64,000 nucleotides of DNA from Billgrantia antri (GCF_019430905.1 NZ_JAHYCA010000001.1:233095-297094), one strand, 5' to 3'; positions 49,507 to 59,574 are shown, counted from the first letter of the stretch. Notes: a model not told the origin generated them from the letters alone. A program made the numbers and translations.

Positions 49507-50118
49507 CTACGCTTCGCCATCGGCGGCACGCCAGGCCGCGACCAGCGCGCGTGCCTGTTCACCCACCTGCTCGGGCGACTGTCCGGGGCGATAGAGCGCA
49601 CCGCCCAGGCCGGCGCCATCCACGCCGGCGGCACGCCAGGCGGCGAACTCCGCCGCACCGATGCCGCCCACGGCATAGAGCCGTGTGCCATTCGGCAGTA
49701 CCGCCCGCAAGGCCCTCATGCCCTCCACCCCCACCTGCACGGCGGGAAACAGCTTCAGCCCCGTGGCCCCGGCGTCCAGCGCATCGAAGGCTTCCGTCGG
49801 CGTCAGCACGCCTGGCCAGCTCTGCATGCCGAGGCGTCGCGTCTCCTCGATCACGTCCGGACGGCAGTTGGGAGACACCACCAGACGACCCCCGACGGCA
49901 TGCACGGCACGCACCTCATCCACGCCGAGCACGGTGCCGGCGCCCACTAGGGCTCGATCGCCCAAGGCTTCGACCAGACACCGAATGCTTTCCAGCGGGT
50001 CGGGAGAGTTGAGCGGAACCTCCAAGGTAGAGATACCTGCGGCGATGGCGGCTTCGCCCACCGCCACCGCCTCGCCGGGGGTAACGCCGCGCAGGATACC
50101 GATCAGTGGCAGTCTCAT
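49507..50118 (-). CDS. dgoA: 2-dehydro-3-deoxy-6-phosphogalactonate aldolase
   Basis: Splits KDPGal into pyruvate and glyceraldehyde-3-phosphate, ending the De Ley-Doudoroff pathway. The 203-residue KDPG-aldolase-family protein has PLIGILRGVTPGEA, the TLEVPLNSPDP Glu and the lysine in TGLKLFPAVQVGVEG. GGTGGAG before 50118 supports the start. It is last in dgoR-dgoD-dgoK-dgoA. The neighbouring eda (45556-46218) is a paralogue with different substrate stereochemistry. Confidence 0.95.
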   Translation of the reverse strand: MRLPLIGILRGVTPGEAVAVGEAAIAAGISTLEVPLNSPDPLESIRCLVEALGDRALVGAGTVLGVDEVRAVHAVGGRLVVSPNCRPDVIEETRRLGMQSWPGVLTPTEAFDALDAGATGLKLFPAVQVGVEGMRALRAVLPNGTRLYAVGGIGAAEFAAWRAAGVDGAGLGGALYRPGQSPEQVGEQARALVAAWRAADGEA

Positions 50119-50151
50119 GTGCGTCTCCACCAAGGTTGTCAGTTAGGGTTG

Positions 50152-51111
50152 TCAAGTACCGGCCCGTGCCAGCCCAAGGCCGGCCAGTACCGCCGCCTCG
50201 CCCTCGACACGCCGGCTGGCATGGCCGAGCGCCTCGAGGGCCAGCGCATAGCGTTCGCACAGCGCCTCGCCGCCGACCAGGGTGACGGAAGACGCTGAGA
50301 GGTCGTGACGAACGCCACTGAGCTCGAGGCCAATGGCGAGCCCCGAGAGACGCGCCCCCAGCCGGGTTTGCCGCGCTTCCCCGGCAGGCAAAGAAGCGTC
50401 GAGCAGGTCGGCGGCACGCAGGCCGAACAGCAACCTAGCGAACTCACCGGGTCGGGCGCTCGCCTCGCGTACCGCGGCGACGAACGCCTCGCGACAGCCG
50501 GGTTCGGTGAGGCCGTCGTCGGCCACGGAGTGTCTGAGCACCGACTGGCCGGCCAACAGGCCATAGAGCTCGCCGGTCAGGTAGGTGGCGAAGCGCTTGA
50601 CCTCTCCGCGCTCCAGCCACGCCCACTTGGCATGGGTACCCGGCAGGCAGACCAGCCCCGAGAATCCCGGCTCACGGGCCACCAGCCCAGCCAGCTGGGT
50701 CTCCTCCCCGCGCATCACATCGAAGTCGCACCCGGTGACATCCGCGAACTGGCACAGCCCCGGCAACAGGAGAACGTCAAGGCGCGTATCGCTTACCGTC
50801 GGCATGACGGCGCCTTGGGCCAGGTCGTCCAGGCGTGTCGGCACCGGCAGGTAAGCCGCCTCGCGCCAGCCCTGGCGGGCGCCGGCCATGCCACAGACCC
50901 ACACTCCCACGCGCCCGGACGCCGGCAGCCAATCGCCGACGACCTCGAGCAGTGCGATCTCGTAATCCTCAGGCCTCAGGGTCAGCATGCCCTTGTCACT
51001 GCCGCCCCGCACCAGCACCTCGCCGCTCTCGTCCAGGCCCCAGACGCGCAGCTGACTCGAGCCCCAGTCCACCGCGACCCAGGCCAGTCGCTCGCGTATC
51101 GCATCGCTCAT
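50152..51111 (-). CDS. dgoK: 2-dehydro-3-deoxygalactonokinase
   Basis: ATP-dependent phosphorylation of 2-keto-3-deoxygalactonate. The 319-residue protein has WVAVDWGSSQLRVWGL at the N-terminus, then CGMAGARQGW and FSGLVCLPGTHAKWAW, all typical DgoK signatures. It starts 11 bp after dgoD ends. It belongs to the dgo operon. Confidence 0.95.
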   Translation of the reverse strand: MSDAIRERLAWVAVDWGSSQLRVWGLDESGEVLVRGGSDKGMLTLRPEDYEIALLEVVGDWLPASGRVGVWVCGMAGARQGWREAAYLPVPTRLDDLAQGAVMPTVSDTRLDVLLLPGLCQFADVTGCDFDVMRGEETQLAGLVAREPGFSGLVCLPGTHAKWAWLERGEVKRFATYLTGELYGLLAGQSVLRHSVADDGLTEPGCREAFVAAVREASARPGEFARLLFGLRAADLLDASLPAGEARQTRLGARLSGLAIGLELSGVRHDLSASSVTLVGGEALCERYALALEALGHASRRVEGEAAVLAGLGLARAGT

Positions 51112-51121
51112 GAAGATCTCC

Positions 51122-52270
51122 TCACCACTCGGCGATGGAGCCGTCCTCGTGGCTCCATACGGGGTTGCGCCAACGATGCCCGACCTTGGCCCGCTCCTCG
51201 ACGAACGCCTCGTCGATCTCCACGCCGAGCCCCGGCCCCTGGGGAATGGCACAGAAGCCCTGCTCGATGGCCAGCGCCGACTTGTCGACCAGGTAGTCGA
51301 GCACGTCGTTGTCGCGGTTGTAGTGGATGCCCATGCTCTGCTCCTGGATGAAAGCGTTATGGCTCACCGCATCCAGGTGGAGCGAAGCGGCCAGGGTCAG
51401 CGGACCGAGCGGACAATGCGGTGCCAGGGCGACGTCGTGGGCCGAGGCCAGCGCGGCAATCTTCAGCCCCTCGCTGATGCCGCCGCAATGGGAGAGGTCG
51501 GGCTGGATGATATCGATCATGCCGTCGGCGAGCAGGTCGCGAAATTCGAACCGGGTGTGCAGCCGCTCGCCGGTGGCCAGCGGATAGCCCAGGCCGCCGG
51601 CGATGTGCTTCAGGCTGGGCAGGTGCTCGGGTGCCACCGGCTCCTCGACGAACATCGGATGGAACGGCTCCAGCTCACGCAGCAGCGCCTTGGCCATGGG
51701 CCGATGCACCCGGCCGTGAAAATCGATGGCAATGCCCACCTCGGGCCCCACCGCCTCGCGGGCCTCGGCGACGCGAGCCACCGCCTCGTCGATCTTGCGG
51801 TGCGAGTCGACGATCTGCATCTCGGCAGTACCGTTCATCTTGAACGCGGTGAAGCCACGCTCCACCAGCTCCCTGGCGCCCGCCCCCACGTCGTTCGGCC
51901 GGTCGCCGCCGGTCCAGGCGTACATGCGCATGCGCTCGCGCACCGCGCCGCCCAGCAGTTGGTGCACCGGCACGCCCAGGTCGCGTCCCTTGAGATCCCA
52001 CAGCGCCTGGTCGATACCGGCGATGGCGCTCATCAGGATCGGGCCGCCGCGATAGAAGCCGGCTCGGTAAAGCGTGTTCCACAGGTGCTCGATGCGGTGC
52101 GGGTCCTGGCCGATCAGGTAGTCGGCAAGCTCGTGCACTGCAGCCTCCACGGTGGCGGCGCGGCCCTCGATGACCGGCTCGCCCCAGCCGTAGCAACCCT
52201 CGTCGGTCTCGATCTTGAGGAACAGCCAGCGCGGCGGCACCTGCCAGGTCTTGAGTCGAGTGATCTTCAT
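51122..52270 (-). CDS. dgoD: D-galactonate dehydratase
   Basis: Enolase-superfamily enzyme (mandelate racemase group) of 382 residues, removing water from galactonate to give 2-keto-3-deoxygalactonate. Metal ligands and acid/base residues fit: [50 protein letters not shown] and [11 protein letters not shown]-terminus [24 protein letters not shown] is close to E. coli DgoD. Its ATG overlaps the dgoR stop by four bases. Confidence 0.96.
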   Translation of the reverse strand: MKITRLKTWQVPPRWLFLKIETDEGCYGWGEPVIEGRAATVEAAVHELADYLIGQDPHRIEHLWNTLYRAGFYRGGPILMSAIAGIDQALWDLKGRDLGVPVHQLLGGAVRERMRMYAWTGGDRPNDVGAGARELVERGFTAFKMNGTAEMQIVDSHRKIDEAVARVAEAREAVGPEVGIAIDFHGRVHRPMAKALLRELEPFHPMFVEEPVAPEHLPSLKHIAGGLGYPLATGERLHTRFEFRDLLADGMIDIIQPDLSHCGGISEGLKIAALASAHDVALAPHCPLGPLTLAASLHLDAVSHNAFIQEQSMGIHYNRDNDVLDYLVDKSALAIEQGFCAIPQGPGLGVEIDEAFVEERAKVGHRWRNPVWSHEDGSIAEW

Positions 52271-53067
52271 GGTGAGCGCTCCTTGGCATGAATGATGGAT
52301 TCGGCTGACGGCGCCTGGACGGACTCGGCTTGTGCGTCGGCGACGATACCCAGATCGACAGCGGTGCGTCGCAGCACATCGACAGCGGCCGCTTCAGCTG
52401 CATCCGCATCCCGGGAGCGGATCGCCTCGAGCAGGCGGCCATGACGCGCCAGGCTGTCATCCAGGCCGGCATCAAGAGGCTGGAGGTGGGCCTGGGAGCG
52501 CTGGATCAGGGCAATGATCGAGGGACGCAGCAAATGCCCCATCTGGCGCCACACCAGATTATGGCTGGTGCGATAGATGGCATCGTGGAAGGCCACGTCG
52601 TACTCCGCATGCCGCGCACTGGCCTCCGGCATGCCGGCGGTACGCTGCATGCCCAGGAAGGCCGCCTCCAGGCGCTCGAGATCCTCCGCTTCGGCCGCCC
52701 GGGCTGCCAGGCGGGCGACAGCCGGCTCCGCCGAATAGCGAAAGGCAAAGATCTCGCGCAGCAGCTGAGCATCGGGCGTTTCGATATCGGCCATCCACGC
52801 GCTCACCAGCGGATCGAGCAGATGCCATTCGCCAATGTTGCAGACCACGCTGCCGCGCCCCGCGGTGCGCTCGATCAGACCAAGGGCGACCAGAGTCGCC
52901 AGGGCGTTGCGCACCTGGTTGCGGCTGACCTCGAAGTGCTGGCAGAGGTCGCGTTCACGAGGAAAGGTTTCGCCGGGGCGCCAGCGCCCGGCCAGCAACG
53001 CCTGCCCCAGCAGCCGCGCCAGGCCGTCGGCACCGCCGTGATGGCGTGGCAGCGAAGTCAGTGTCAT
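52267..53067 (-). CDS. dgoR: FadR-type GntR regulator of galactonate genes (DgoR-like)
   Basis: The 266-residue repressor has an N-terminal winged helix ([39 protein letters not shown]) and a C-terminal FCD domain (about 85-235) with metal-binding histidines in the [12 protein letters not shown] and RHGRLLEAI helices. GGAGGG before the ATG at 53067 supports the start. It heads the dgo operon; the ligand is probably galactonate (inference). An AAATGTCAGACATTT palindrome precedes it by 65 bases. Confidence 0.92.
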   Translation of the reverse strand: MTLTSLPRHHGGADGLARLLGQALLAGRWRPGETFPRERDLCQHFEVSRNQVRNALATLVALGLIERTAGRGSVVCNIGEWHLLDPLVSAWMADIETPDAQLLREIFAFRYSAEPAVARLAARAAEAEDLERLEAAFLGMQRTAGMPEASARHAEYDVAFHDAIYRTSHNLVWRQMGHLLRPSIIALIQRSQAHLQPLDAGLDDSLARHGRLLEAIRSRDADAAEAAAVDVLRRTAVDLGIVADAQAESVQAPSAESIIHAKERSP

Positions 53068-53131
53068 GACGCCCTCCAGATGAGCACTGCTCAAGTTGGC
53101 GAAGTGCAACGAATATAGAGCATGCCGCCAC

Positions 53132-53146
53132 AAATGTCAGACATTT
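53132..53146. promoter_or_regulatory. DgoR-like operator upstream of dgoR
   Basis: AAATGTCAGACATTT is a perfect 15-bp palindrome about a central A. Its near copy lies before the symporter at 54841. Confidence 0.75.
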
Positions 53147-53155
53147 ACCCTTGCC

Positions 53156-53185
53156 CAAAAAGAGGCGAGCCTGGCGGCCCGCCTC
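53156..53185 (-). terminator. Terminator of the symporter gene
   Basis: GAGGCGAGCC (53162-53171) pairs with GGCCCGCCTC (53176-53185) with one G-T wobble and loop TGGC; on the minus strand TTTTT follows. It separates the symporter from dgoR. Confidence 0.9.
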
Positions 53186-53196
53186 CGTGTGCATCT

Positions 53197-54795
53197 TCAA
53201 CCACCGGCGAAGGTCGCGTAGATGATGACCACCAGAGCCACCAGCAAGAGGCCCACGGGCACGGCGCCGCGCCAGGGCGTGAGATCGACCGCACCGCTGT
53301 CCTCGTGAACCCAGTCGGTCTCGCGCGGGCGCAGCTTGCCGATCACCAGCATCAAGGCCACCAACAGCACGAACACGCCGGCCACAAAGTGGAACTCATG
53401 CATGACCAGCGGCAGCCGGTCGAACGGCGGCACGAAATAGCCGGCGGCAATCAGCAGGCAGCCGCCCACCAGTGCGATCTTGGCCGCCATGGGCGGTACG
53501 CGCTTGGTCAGCAGGCCGACGATCACTACCGCGAGGATAGGGATGAAATAGATGGCGTTCATCTTCTGCAGGTAGCCGAACAGGCTCTCCTGACCGGCCA
53601 GCAGCGGCGCGATGGTCATGGTGACGAAGGCCATGATCCAGCCGAACACCTTGCCCGACTTCACCACCTGCTCTTCGCTGGCCTCCTTGTTGAGCACGCC
53701 TTTATAGAGGCCCAGGCTGAAGATGGTGGTGGTGCTGTTGAGCGCCGAGTTGAACGACGACAGGATGGCACCCACCATCACCGCGGCGAAAAAGCCGGTC
53801 AGATAGGGCGGCAGCACATTGAACACCAGGTGACCGTAGGCCTCGTCGGCCTGAATGCCCTGGTCGGCATAGAGGTGGTAGGCGATGATCCCCGGCAGCA
53901 CCAGGTAGAGCGGGCCCAACAGCTTGAAGAAGCCGGTCAGCAGAACCCCCTTCTGGCCCTCGGCGAGGTTCTTGGCGGCGAAGGTACGCTGGATGATCTG
54001 CTGGTTGGTCGTCCAGTAGAAGAGGTTGATCAAGAACACACCGGTAAAGAGCGTGGAGAATGGCACCTGCTGATCGGAGCCGCCCAGTGAGTTGAGCTTG
54101 TCCGGATCGCTCTGCTTGAGGATGTTCCAGCCCTCGAGCAGGCCACCGTCGTTGCTGACCGCCTGCAGGCCGAAGTAGACGATGACGAAGCCGCCAACCA
54201 ATAGCCCGATGCCGTTCAGCGTGTCCGATACGGCCACGGTGCGCAGCCCGCCGAACAGGGCGTAGATGGAGCCGATGAGGCCTACCACCCAGACCGTGAG
54301 CCACAGCAGCAGCGTCTGCGACTCGATCCCGGTCAGGCCGGAGAGATCGAGCATGCCCTGCAACCCCATGGCGCCGGAGTAAAGGATGATCGGCAGCAGA
54401 ATCACCGCATAGGCGATCAGGAAGATGACGTTGCAGATCAGCTGGGTGCCGGCGTCGAAGCGGATCAACAGCATCTGCGGCAGGGTGGCGATACCGCTGC
54501 GCAGGAAGCGTGGCAGGAAGAACAGCGCCAGCGCCACCAGCGCAATGACCGCCACCACCTCCCAGGCCATCACGCTCAGGCCATCGCTGAAGGCCGCCCC
54601 GTTGAGCCCCACCATCTGCTCGGTGGAGAGGTTGGTCATCAGCAGCGAGCCGGCGATCAGCGGGAAGGTCAATGAGCGGCCGGCGAGGAAGTAGCCGCTG
54701 GTACTGGCATGATCGTCGCGACGGGTCAGGCGCCAGGTGATGAAGGCCACCAGGCCGGTAAAGAACAGGAACGATAGCAGGGTCAAGGCATGCAT
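53197..54795 (-). CDS. SSS-family sodium/solute symporter, probable sugar or sugar-acid uptake
   Basis: The 532-residue inner-membrane protein has about 14 hydrophobic segments. SLC5/SSS features are the N-terminal [30 protein letters not shown] and the central [24 protein letters not shown] loop, seen in galactose/glucose SglT-like symporters. GGGAG nine bases before the ATG supports the start at 54795. It is its own transcription unit directly upstream of the dgo operon. Both a DgoR-like and a HexR-like palindrome lie in its promoter region, so it probably imports galactonate, galactose or another Entner-Doudoroff feedstock. Confidence 0.9.
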   Translation of the reverse strand: MHALTLLSFLFFTGLVAFITWRLTRRDDHASTSGYFLAGRSLTFPLIAGSLLMTNLSTEQMVGLNGAAFSDGLSVMAWEVVAVIALVALALFFLPRFLRSGIATLPQMLLIRFDAGTQLICNVIFLIAYAVILLPIILYSGAMGLQGMLDLSGLTGIESQTLLLWLTVWVVGLIGSIYALFGGLRTVAVSDTLNGIGLLVGGFVIVYFGLQAVSNDGGLLEGWNILKQSDPDKLNSLGGSDQQVPFSTLFTGVFLINLFYWTTNQQIIQRTFAAKNLAEGQKGVLLTGFFKLLGPLYLVLPGIIAYHLYADQGIQADEAYGHLVFNVLPPYLTGFFAAVMVGAILSSFNSALNSTTTIFSLGLYKGVLNKEASEEQVVKSGKVFGWIMAFVTMTIAPLLAGQESLFGYLQKMNAIYFIPILAVVIVGLLTKRVPPMAAKIALVGGCLLIAAGYFVPPFDRLPLVMHEFHFVAGVFVLLVALMLVIGKLRPRETDWVHEDSGAVDLTPWRGAVPVGLLLVALVVIIYATFAGG

Positions 54796-54840
54796 GCGGA
54801 TACACTCCCTTGCAAGCGATTGGCAGTCCGTTGGGCCAGA

Positions 54841-54854
54841 AAATGTCTGACATT
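54841..54854. promoter_or_regulatory. DgoR-like operator upstream of the symporter
   Basis: AAATGTCTGACATT matches 13 of 14 bases of the palindrome at 53132 (central base differs). It lies 46 bases before the symporter start. Confidence 0.75.
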
Positions 54855-54929
54855 GATGAATTGACAAAATTCTAAGCGGAAAAGGCGCGCCTCGCATGCG
54901 CCTTTAGTCGCAAAAAAACGTTAAATTTT

Positions 54930-54941
54930 TGTAATATTACG
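54930..54941. promoter_or_regulatory. HexR-like operator upstream of the symporter / SBP gene
   Basis: TGTAATATTACG, within TTTTTGTAATATTACG, differs from the zwf-hexR site by one base. It lies 135 bases before the symporter and 118 before the divergent binding-protein gene. Confidence 0.65.
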
Positions 54942-55058
54942 CACTATTCCATGTGACCTATCGACCGACCCGGCTGCGTCTTGCCTACAGGGTTGTCAGA
55001 CAGGCTAGGCGGCACAACAATAGCCTCTCTCTCGAACTCACTCTCATGGACCTTCTTC

Positions 55059-55931
55059 ATGCGCCGGATCGCCCTTTCTTCCATTTTCCTGCCCACCATC
55101 GCCCTCGCCTTGTTCGCTCAAGGGGCCGCCGCCGAGACCTTCCGCTTCACCGCCATTCCCGACGAGGACCAGGCGCGCCTGGTGGAGCGCTTCGCCAAGG
55201 TGGCCGACTATCTGGAGGAGCGCCTCGGCGTCGAAGTGGAGTACGTGCCGGTGAAGTCCTACAGCGCCGCGGTCACCGCCTTCCGCAACGATCAGGTGCA
55301 ACTGGCCTGGTTCGGCGGGCTCTCCGGGGTGCAGGCACGCCGCCTGGTGCCGGGCTCCCAGGCGCTGGCCCAGGGCAGCGAGGATAATGCCTTCGTCAGC
55401 TACTTCATCGCCCATGAGTCCACCGGCCTCGAGCGTGCCGACGAGCTGCCCGACGAGATCGAAGGCATGAGCCTGACGTTCGGCTCGCGCACCTCTACCT
55501 CCGGCCGACTGATGCCGGAGCACTTCCTGCGCCAGCGTTTCGATGACGCCAACCCTGAGGACCTCTTCTCGCGGGTCGGGTACTCCGGCGATCACTCACG
55601 CACCATCGCCCTGGTGGAAGCCGGCACCTACGACATCGGGGCGGTCAACTACACGGTGTGGGAAGCCGCCGTGGAGGACGGCCGGGTGGATACCGACAAG
55701 GTTGGCGTGATCTGGGCCACGCCCTCTTACCCTGACTACAACTGGACTCTGCGCGGCGACGCCGACGAGCGTTTCGGCGAGGGCTTCAGCGACAAGGTAC
55801 AGGCCGCGTTCCTCGAGATGGAGGATCCGGAGCTGCTCGCCACTTTCCCCCGCGAGGCGTTCATCCCTGCCGACAACGACCTCTATGCCCCCATCGAGGA
55901 GGTGGCCGAGGAGCTCGGCCTGCTGCGCTGA
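55059..55931 (+). CDS. PhnD-like substrate-binding protein, putative selenate/oxyanion ABC transporter
   Basis: A 290-residue periplasmic binding protein with a signal peptide ending near residue 22 (FAQGAAAETF). The motifs TAIPDEDQARLVERF, VPVKSYSAAVTAFRNDQVQLAWFGGLSGVQARRL and GYSGDHSRTIALVEAGTYDIGAVNY match the binding proteins annotated as putative selenate transporters, close to PhnD of phosphonate uptake. Substrate is from family memory, not proof; phosphonate or phosphite remain possible. The ATG at 55059 is chosen for the signal peptide. It is coupled to the ATPase gene (TGATG). Confidence 0.85.
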   Translation: MRRIALSSIFLPTIALALFAQGAAAETFRFTAIPDEDQARLVERFAKVADYLEERLGVEVEYVPVKSYSAAVTAFRNDQVQLAWFGGLSGVQARRLVPGSQALAQGSEDNAFVSYFIAHESTGLERADELPDEIEGMSLTFGSRTSTSGRLMPEHFLRQRFDDANPEDLFSRVGYSGDHSRTIALVEAGTYDIGAVNYTVWEAAVEDGRVDTDKVGVIWATPSYPDYNWTLRGDADERFGEGFSDKVQAAFLEMEDPELLATFPREAFIPADNDLYAPIEEVAEELGLLR

Positions 55932-56695
55932 TGGAGGATGAGCAACGTCGCCTGCTGGTTCGCTTCGACGGAGAGGCTCTCGGGCATGGCGCACAGGTCG
56001 TCCTGCCCCGCCTGACCCTCGCCCTGCACGAGGGCGAGCGAGTCGCGTTGCTCGGCCAAAGCGGCGCCGGCAAGTCGACGCTGCTCGGTGAACTGCGCCA
56101 GCGGCTCGAGCACCAGGCGGCTTGGTGTCCGCAGCATCACGGCCTGGTGCCGCAGCTCGCGGTGTATCACAACGTCTTCATGGGGCGTCTGTCGGAGCAT
56201 TCGGCGCTGGCCAACCTGTGGAACCTCATCCGCCCCCTGCGCCGCCCCTGGCGGGAAGTGGCCGCGCTGTGCGACGAGCTGGGTCTGGCCGGCCTGCTGC
56301 GGCGCCCGGTGGGCCAGCTCTCCGGCGGCCAGCGCCAGCGGGTGGCCATCGCCCGCGCCCTCTACCAGGCCCGGCCGCTGTTTCTCGGCGACGAGCCGGT
56401 AGCCAGCGTCGACCCCCACCAGGCGCTGCGCCTGCTGAACCTGATCGATTCTCGTCACACGACCTCGGTGATCGCCCTGCACCAGCGCGAACTGGCACTG
56501 ACGCACTTCGACCGCGTCTGGGGATTACGTGACGGTCGCCTGGTAATCGATGCGCCGGCCACTTCGCTCACCCTGGCCGAGCTGGACGCGCTCTACCCCG
56601 ACGCCGATGCCACGAGACACAGCCCGGATACGCGCGATGCCAATGTCGGCGCGCTGGACGTCAACGCTCTCCCCTGCCCCCGGGGGCGGCCGTGA
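55931..56695 (+). CDS. ABC transporter ATP-binding protein, PhnC-like
   Basis: A 254-residue ATPase for the preceding binding protein. Walker A is GQSGAGKST, signature LSGGQRQRVAIARAL, Walker B PLFLGDEPVASVDP; the Q-loop region reads CPQHHGLVPQLAVYHNVFMG. The about 40-residue C-terminal tail is poorly conserved. It overlaps the permease gene by four bases (GTGA). Confidence 0.92.
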   Translation: MEDEQRRLLVRFDGEALGHGAQVVLPRLTLALHEGERVALLGQSGAGKSTLLGELRQRLEHQAAWCPQHHGLVPQLAVYHNVFMGRLSEHSALANLWNLIRPLRRPWREVAALCDELGLAGLLRRPVGQLSGGQRQRVAIARALYQARPLFLGDEPVASVDPHQALRLLNLIDSRHTTSVIALHQRELALTHFDRVWGLRDGRLVIDAPATSLTLAELDALYPDADATRHSPDTRDANVGALDVNALPCPRGRP

Positions 56696-58215
56696 ACGAC
56701 AGCTCATCGACCCTACCCCCATCAGGGTGGAAAGCGTGGTGGCGAGGGAGCTCGCCTGGCCTGCGCTTGGCCCGGCACAGCCTGGGCCTGGTGGCACTGG
56801 CGGTGCTGCTGGTGCCTTTCGCCGATCTTGCCGTGCATACCCGCGACCCGTGGGGAGAACTCGGTCGCATGGCGGCCGGCCTGGCCTGGCCCGCCTGGGG
56901 GGCACTGGAGTCACCCTTCTCGGCATTGGGTCTCACCGTGGCGGTGGCGCTGTGGGGCACACTGGCCGGAGTCGTATTGGGTTTGCCGCTGGCGCTGCTC
57001 TTTGCACGCTCGCGCCTGGTGCGTGCCGGCTGCGCCTTCGTGCGTGCCATCCACGAGCTGTTCTGGGCGCTGCTGTTCATGCAGGTATTCGGGCTCTCGG
57101 CGCTCACCGCCCTGGCCGCCCTGGCAATTCCCTATGCCGGCATCTTCGCCAAGGTCTACGCCGAGATCCTCGAGCAGACCCCACGTGCACCGCGCGACGC
57201 CCTGCCACCCGGCAGCGGGCGGCTGGCACGCTTCGTCTACACCGAACTGCCGCTGGCCTGGTCCCAGCTCGCCGCCTATACCCGCTACCGTTTCGAGTGC
57301 GGCCTGCGCGCCAGCGTGCTGCTCGGCTTCGTCGGCCTACCGACGCTGGGATTCCATCTCGAGACGGCGTTTCGCGAAGGGCGCTACCCTGAGGCCGGTG
57401 CCCTGCTGTGGCTGTTCTACCTGTTGATCGCCAGCCTGCCGTGGTGGGGCCACAAGCGCTTGATACCGCTGCTGCTGGTAGGCGGCGCATGGCTGCTCGG
57501 CCCCTGGCCGAACGTTGACGGCGGCTTGCTGTGGCGCTTCGTCTCTCAGGACATCTGGCCGGCGGCGCTGCTGGCCGGCGACTGGGCGGCCTTGATGGAG
57601 TGGCTGGCGCGCATCCCGTCGCTGGGACCGGCCATCGGCAATACCCTGCTGCTGGGCCTGCTCGGTACCGTGGGTGCGCTCGCGGTGGCACTGGCGCTGT
57701 GGCCGCTGGCCAGTCGCCATTTCGGCAATCGCGCCACCCGCCTGACCGGACACGGCGTGCTGATCTTCCTGCGCTCGACGCCGGAGCTGATGCTGGCGTT
57801 CGTCTTCCTGCTGCTGCTCGGCCCCTCGCTGCTGCCCGCCTGGCTGGCTCTGGCACTGCACAACGGCGCGCTGATCGCCTTTCTGGCGGCGCGCCACGCC
57901 GACGCCATCACCCCGGGCATGCCAGGGCTGCCTGCCAGCGGGCGACTGGCCTACGAACTGCTGCCGCGGGTCTATCCAGGGCTGCTGGCCCTGCTCTACT
58001 ACCGCGCCGAGGTGATCCTGCGCGAGACCGCCATCCTCGGCATGCTGGGGGTCGCCACCCTGGGGTTCTACATCGAGGAGGGCTTCGATTACCTGATGTT
58101 CGACGTCGCCTTCTTCCTGTTGCTGGTTACCGCGACGCTCAATATCGCCGTGGATGCCCTCTCGCGGCGGCTTCGGCCACGAGAGGCGCCATTGGATGAC
58201 CCCTGCGCGAGATAA
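56692..58215 (+). CDS. ABC transporter permease, duplicated PhnE-like
   Basis: A 507-residue membrane protein with two permease halves (about 70-255 and 295-495), each with its EAA-type loop (EILEQTPRAPRDALPPGSG; GMPGLPASGRLAYELLPRVYPG). A fused two-domain permease is typical of the putative selenate systems, whereas phosphonate PhnE is usually a single domain. The start is the GTG overlapping the ATPase stop. It ends 7 bp before the convergent RidA gene. Confidence 0.9.
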   Translation: MNDSSSTLPPSGWKAWWRGSSPGLRLARHSLGLVALAVLLVPFADLAVHTRDPWGELGRMAAGLAWPAWGALESPFSALGLTVAVALWGTLAGVVLGLPLALLFARSRLVRAGCAFVRAIHELFWALLFMQVFGLSALTALAALAIPYAGIFAKVYAEILEQTPRAPRDALPPGSGRLARFVYTELPLAWSQLAAYTRYRFECGLRASVLLGFVGLPTLGFHLETAFREGRYPEAGALLWLFYLLIASLPWWGHKRLIPLLLVGGAWLLGPWPNVDGGLLWRFVSQDIWPAALLAGDWAALMEWLARIPSLGPAIGNTLLLGLLGTVGALAVALALWPLASRHFGNRATRLTGHGVLIFLRSTPELMLAFVFLLLLGPSLLPAWLALALHNGALIAFLAARHADAITPGMPGLPASGRLAYELLPRVYPGLLALLYYRAEVILRETAILGMLGVATLGFYIEEGFDYLMFDVAFFLLLVTATLNIAVDALSRRLRPREAPLDDPCAR

Positions 58216-58222
58216 GGGCGTC

Positions 58223-58600
58223 TCAGTAGGGGTAATCGCCACCGGCCACCACGGCAGCCGTCACGGTAATCTCTACCTTGAGCTCATCGGCAGGCATGGG
58301 CGCACAGACGCAGGTGCGCGCCGGAGCATGGCCGGTGGGCACCCAGGCGTCCCACACCGCGTTCATGGCGGCGAAGTCGTGGCCGTCCTTGAGGTAGACC
58401 GTCGCCGTCAACAAATGCTCACGATCGGAGCCGATCTCGGCCAGCAGCGCATCCACTCGGGCCAGCATGCTCTCGGTCTGCTCGGTGATGTCGCCGTGAC
58501 GCGCCTCGGGTCCGGCCACCTGGCCACATAGGTAAGCGATGCCGTTATGAATCACGGCGCGGCTCATGCGCGCCTTGGTGTCGTGACGAACGATGGTCAT
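58223..58600 (-). CDS. RidA-family protein
   Basis: A 125-residue trimeric chorismate-mutase-like protein. RidA members hydrolyse reactive enamine/imine intermediates. The family arginine is in [22 protein letters not shown], and YLCGQVAG is present near residue 24. GGAG seven bases upstream supports the start. This subgroup (short, with the CVCAPMP block) is often near amino-acid or ABC transport genes; its exact substrate is unknown. It is divergent from modA. Confidence 0.92.
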   Translation of the reverse strand: MTIVRHDTKARMSRAVIHNGIAYLCGQVAGPEARHGDITEQTESMLARVDALLAEIGSDREHLLTATVYLKDGHDFAAMNAVWDAWVPTGHAPARTCVCAPMPADELKVEITVTAAVVAGGDYPY

Positions 58601-58698
58601 TGATGGTCTCCGCTGACGATGAAAAGCTGAAATGACTGTTGCTAAAGGCTACCTCTCTTCACCGAGGATGAGTACTCCCACGACGGTATGGTGCGATT

Positions 58699-58736
58699 AT
58701 CGTTATATATGGCAGTATACGGCGAATCGCTATATC
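58699..58736. promoter_or_regulatory. ModE-like operator region upstream of modA
   Basis: ATCGTTATATA (58699-58709) and ATCGCTATATC (58726-58736) are direct repeats of the ModE half-site (ATCGNTATAT), 27 bases apart. Between them TATACGGCGA resembles an inverted half-site six bases after the first. The region ends 58 bases before modA and probably overlaps its promoter. Confidence 0.65.
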
Positions 58737-58794
58737 CGAACGAACATGACGACCTGAGCCGCAGCGGCATCCACTCGACAGCGGGAGCAGCACC

Positions 58795-59574
58795 GTGCAA
58801 GCCATTTTCAAACGCCTTTTGATGAGTGTGGCTGCCCTCGGGATGAGCCTCGCCTTGACCATGGCCCAGGCCGAGCAGGAGCCGACCCGCATCGCGGCGG
58901 CAGCCAGCCTGCGGGCCGTGATGGATGAGCTCGTTGCCACCTATCGGACGCAACATCCCGCGGCGAGCCTCGAGGCGGTGTATGGCGCTTCGGGCAGCCT
59001 GCGAGCCCAGATCGAGAACGGTGCCCCCTTCGACCTGTTCTTCTCTGCCGACATGGCTTTTCCCCAGGCTCTGGAGGCGGGTGGCCACGCCGCGGGAGAC
59101 GTCACTCCATATGCCGAGGGTCGCCTGGTGCTGTGGAGCGAGGATATCGACGCTTCGACACTGACGCTGGGCGAGCTCGCCGATGCGCGTTTCCGGCGTA
59201 TCGCCATCGCCAATCCCCGCCATGCCCCCTACGGCGCGCGCGCCGAGGAGGCACTGCGCGCCAGCGGCCTATGGCAAACGCTGGAGCCAAAACTGGTATT
59301 CGGTGAGAATATCGGCCAGGCGCTGCAGATGGTGCATAGCGGTGCGGCAAACGTGGGAATCCTGGCACTGGCCCAGATGCACGCATCGTCCATGCGGGGA
59401 TCGACCTTCCACCTCATCGACTCTAGCCTGCATCAGCCGCTGGAGAACGGCTTCATCATTACCCGCCGGGGCGGTGACGACCCCACCGCCAGGGGCTTCG
59501 CCGACTTCATGCAAAGCCCCGAGGCGCAACGGATCCTCGAAGCCTACGGATTCTCCATGCCACGTGGCGACTGA
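58795..59574 (+). CDS. modA: Molybdate-binding protein ModA
   Basis: A 259-residue periplasmic binding protein with a signal peptide ending near residue 26 (ALTMAQAEQ). It has the ModA blocks AAAASLRAVMDELVATY, VYGASGSLRAQIENGAPFDLFFSADM and YAEGRLVLW. The start is GTG with GGGAG nine bases before; an ATG nine codons downstream is possible. It is first in modABC. Regulation by the convergent ModE through upstream half-sites is expected. Confidence 0.95.
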   Translation: MQAIFKRLLMSVAALGMSLALTMAQAEQEPTRIAAAASLRAVMDELVATYRTQHPAASLEAVYGASGSLRAQIENGAPFDLFFSADMAFPQALEAGGHAAGDVTPYAEGRLVLWSEDIDASTLTLGELADARFRRIAIANPRHAPYGARAEEALRASGLWQTLEPKLVFGENIGQALQMVHSGAANVGILALAQMHASSMRGSTFHLIDSSLHQPLENGFIITRRGGDDPTARGFADFMQSPEAQRILEAYGFSMPRGD

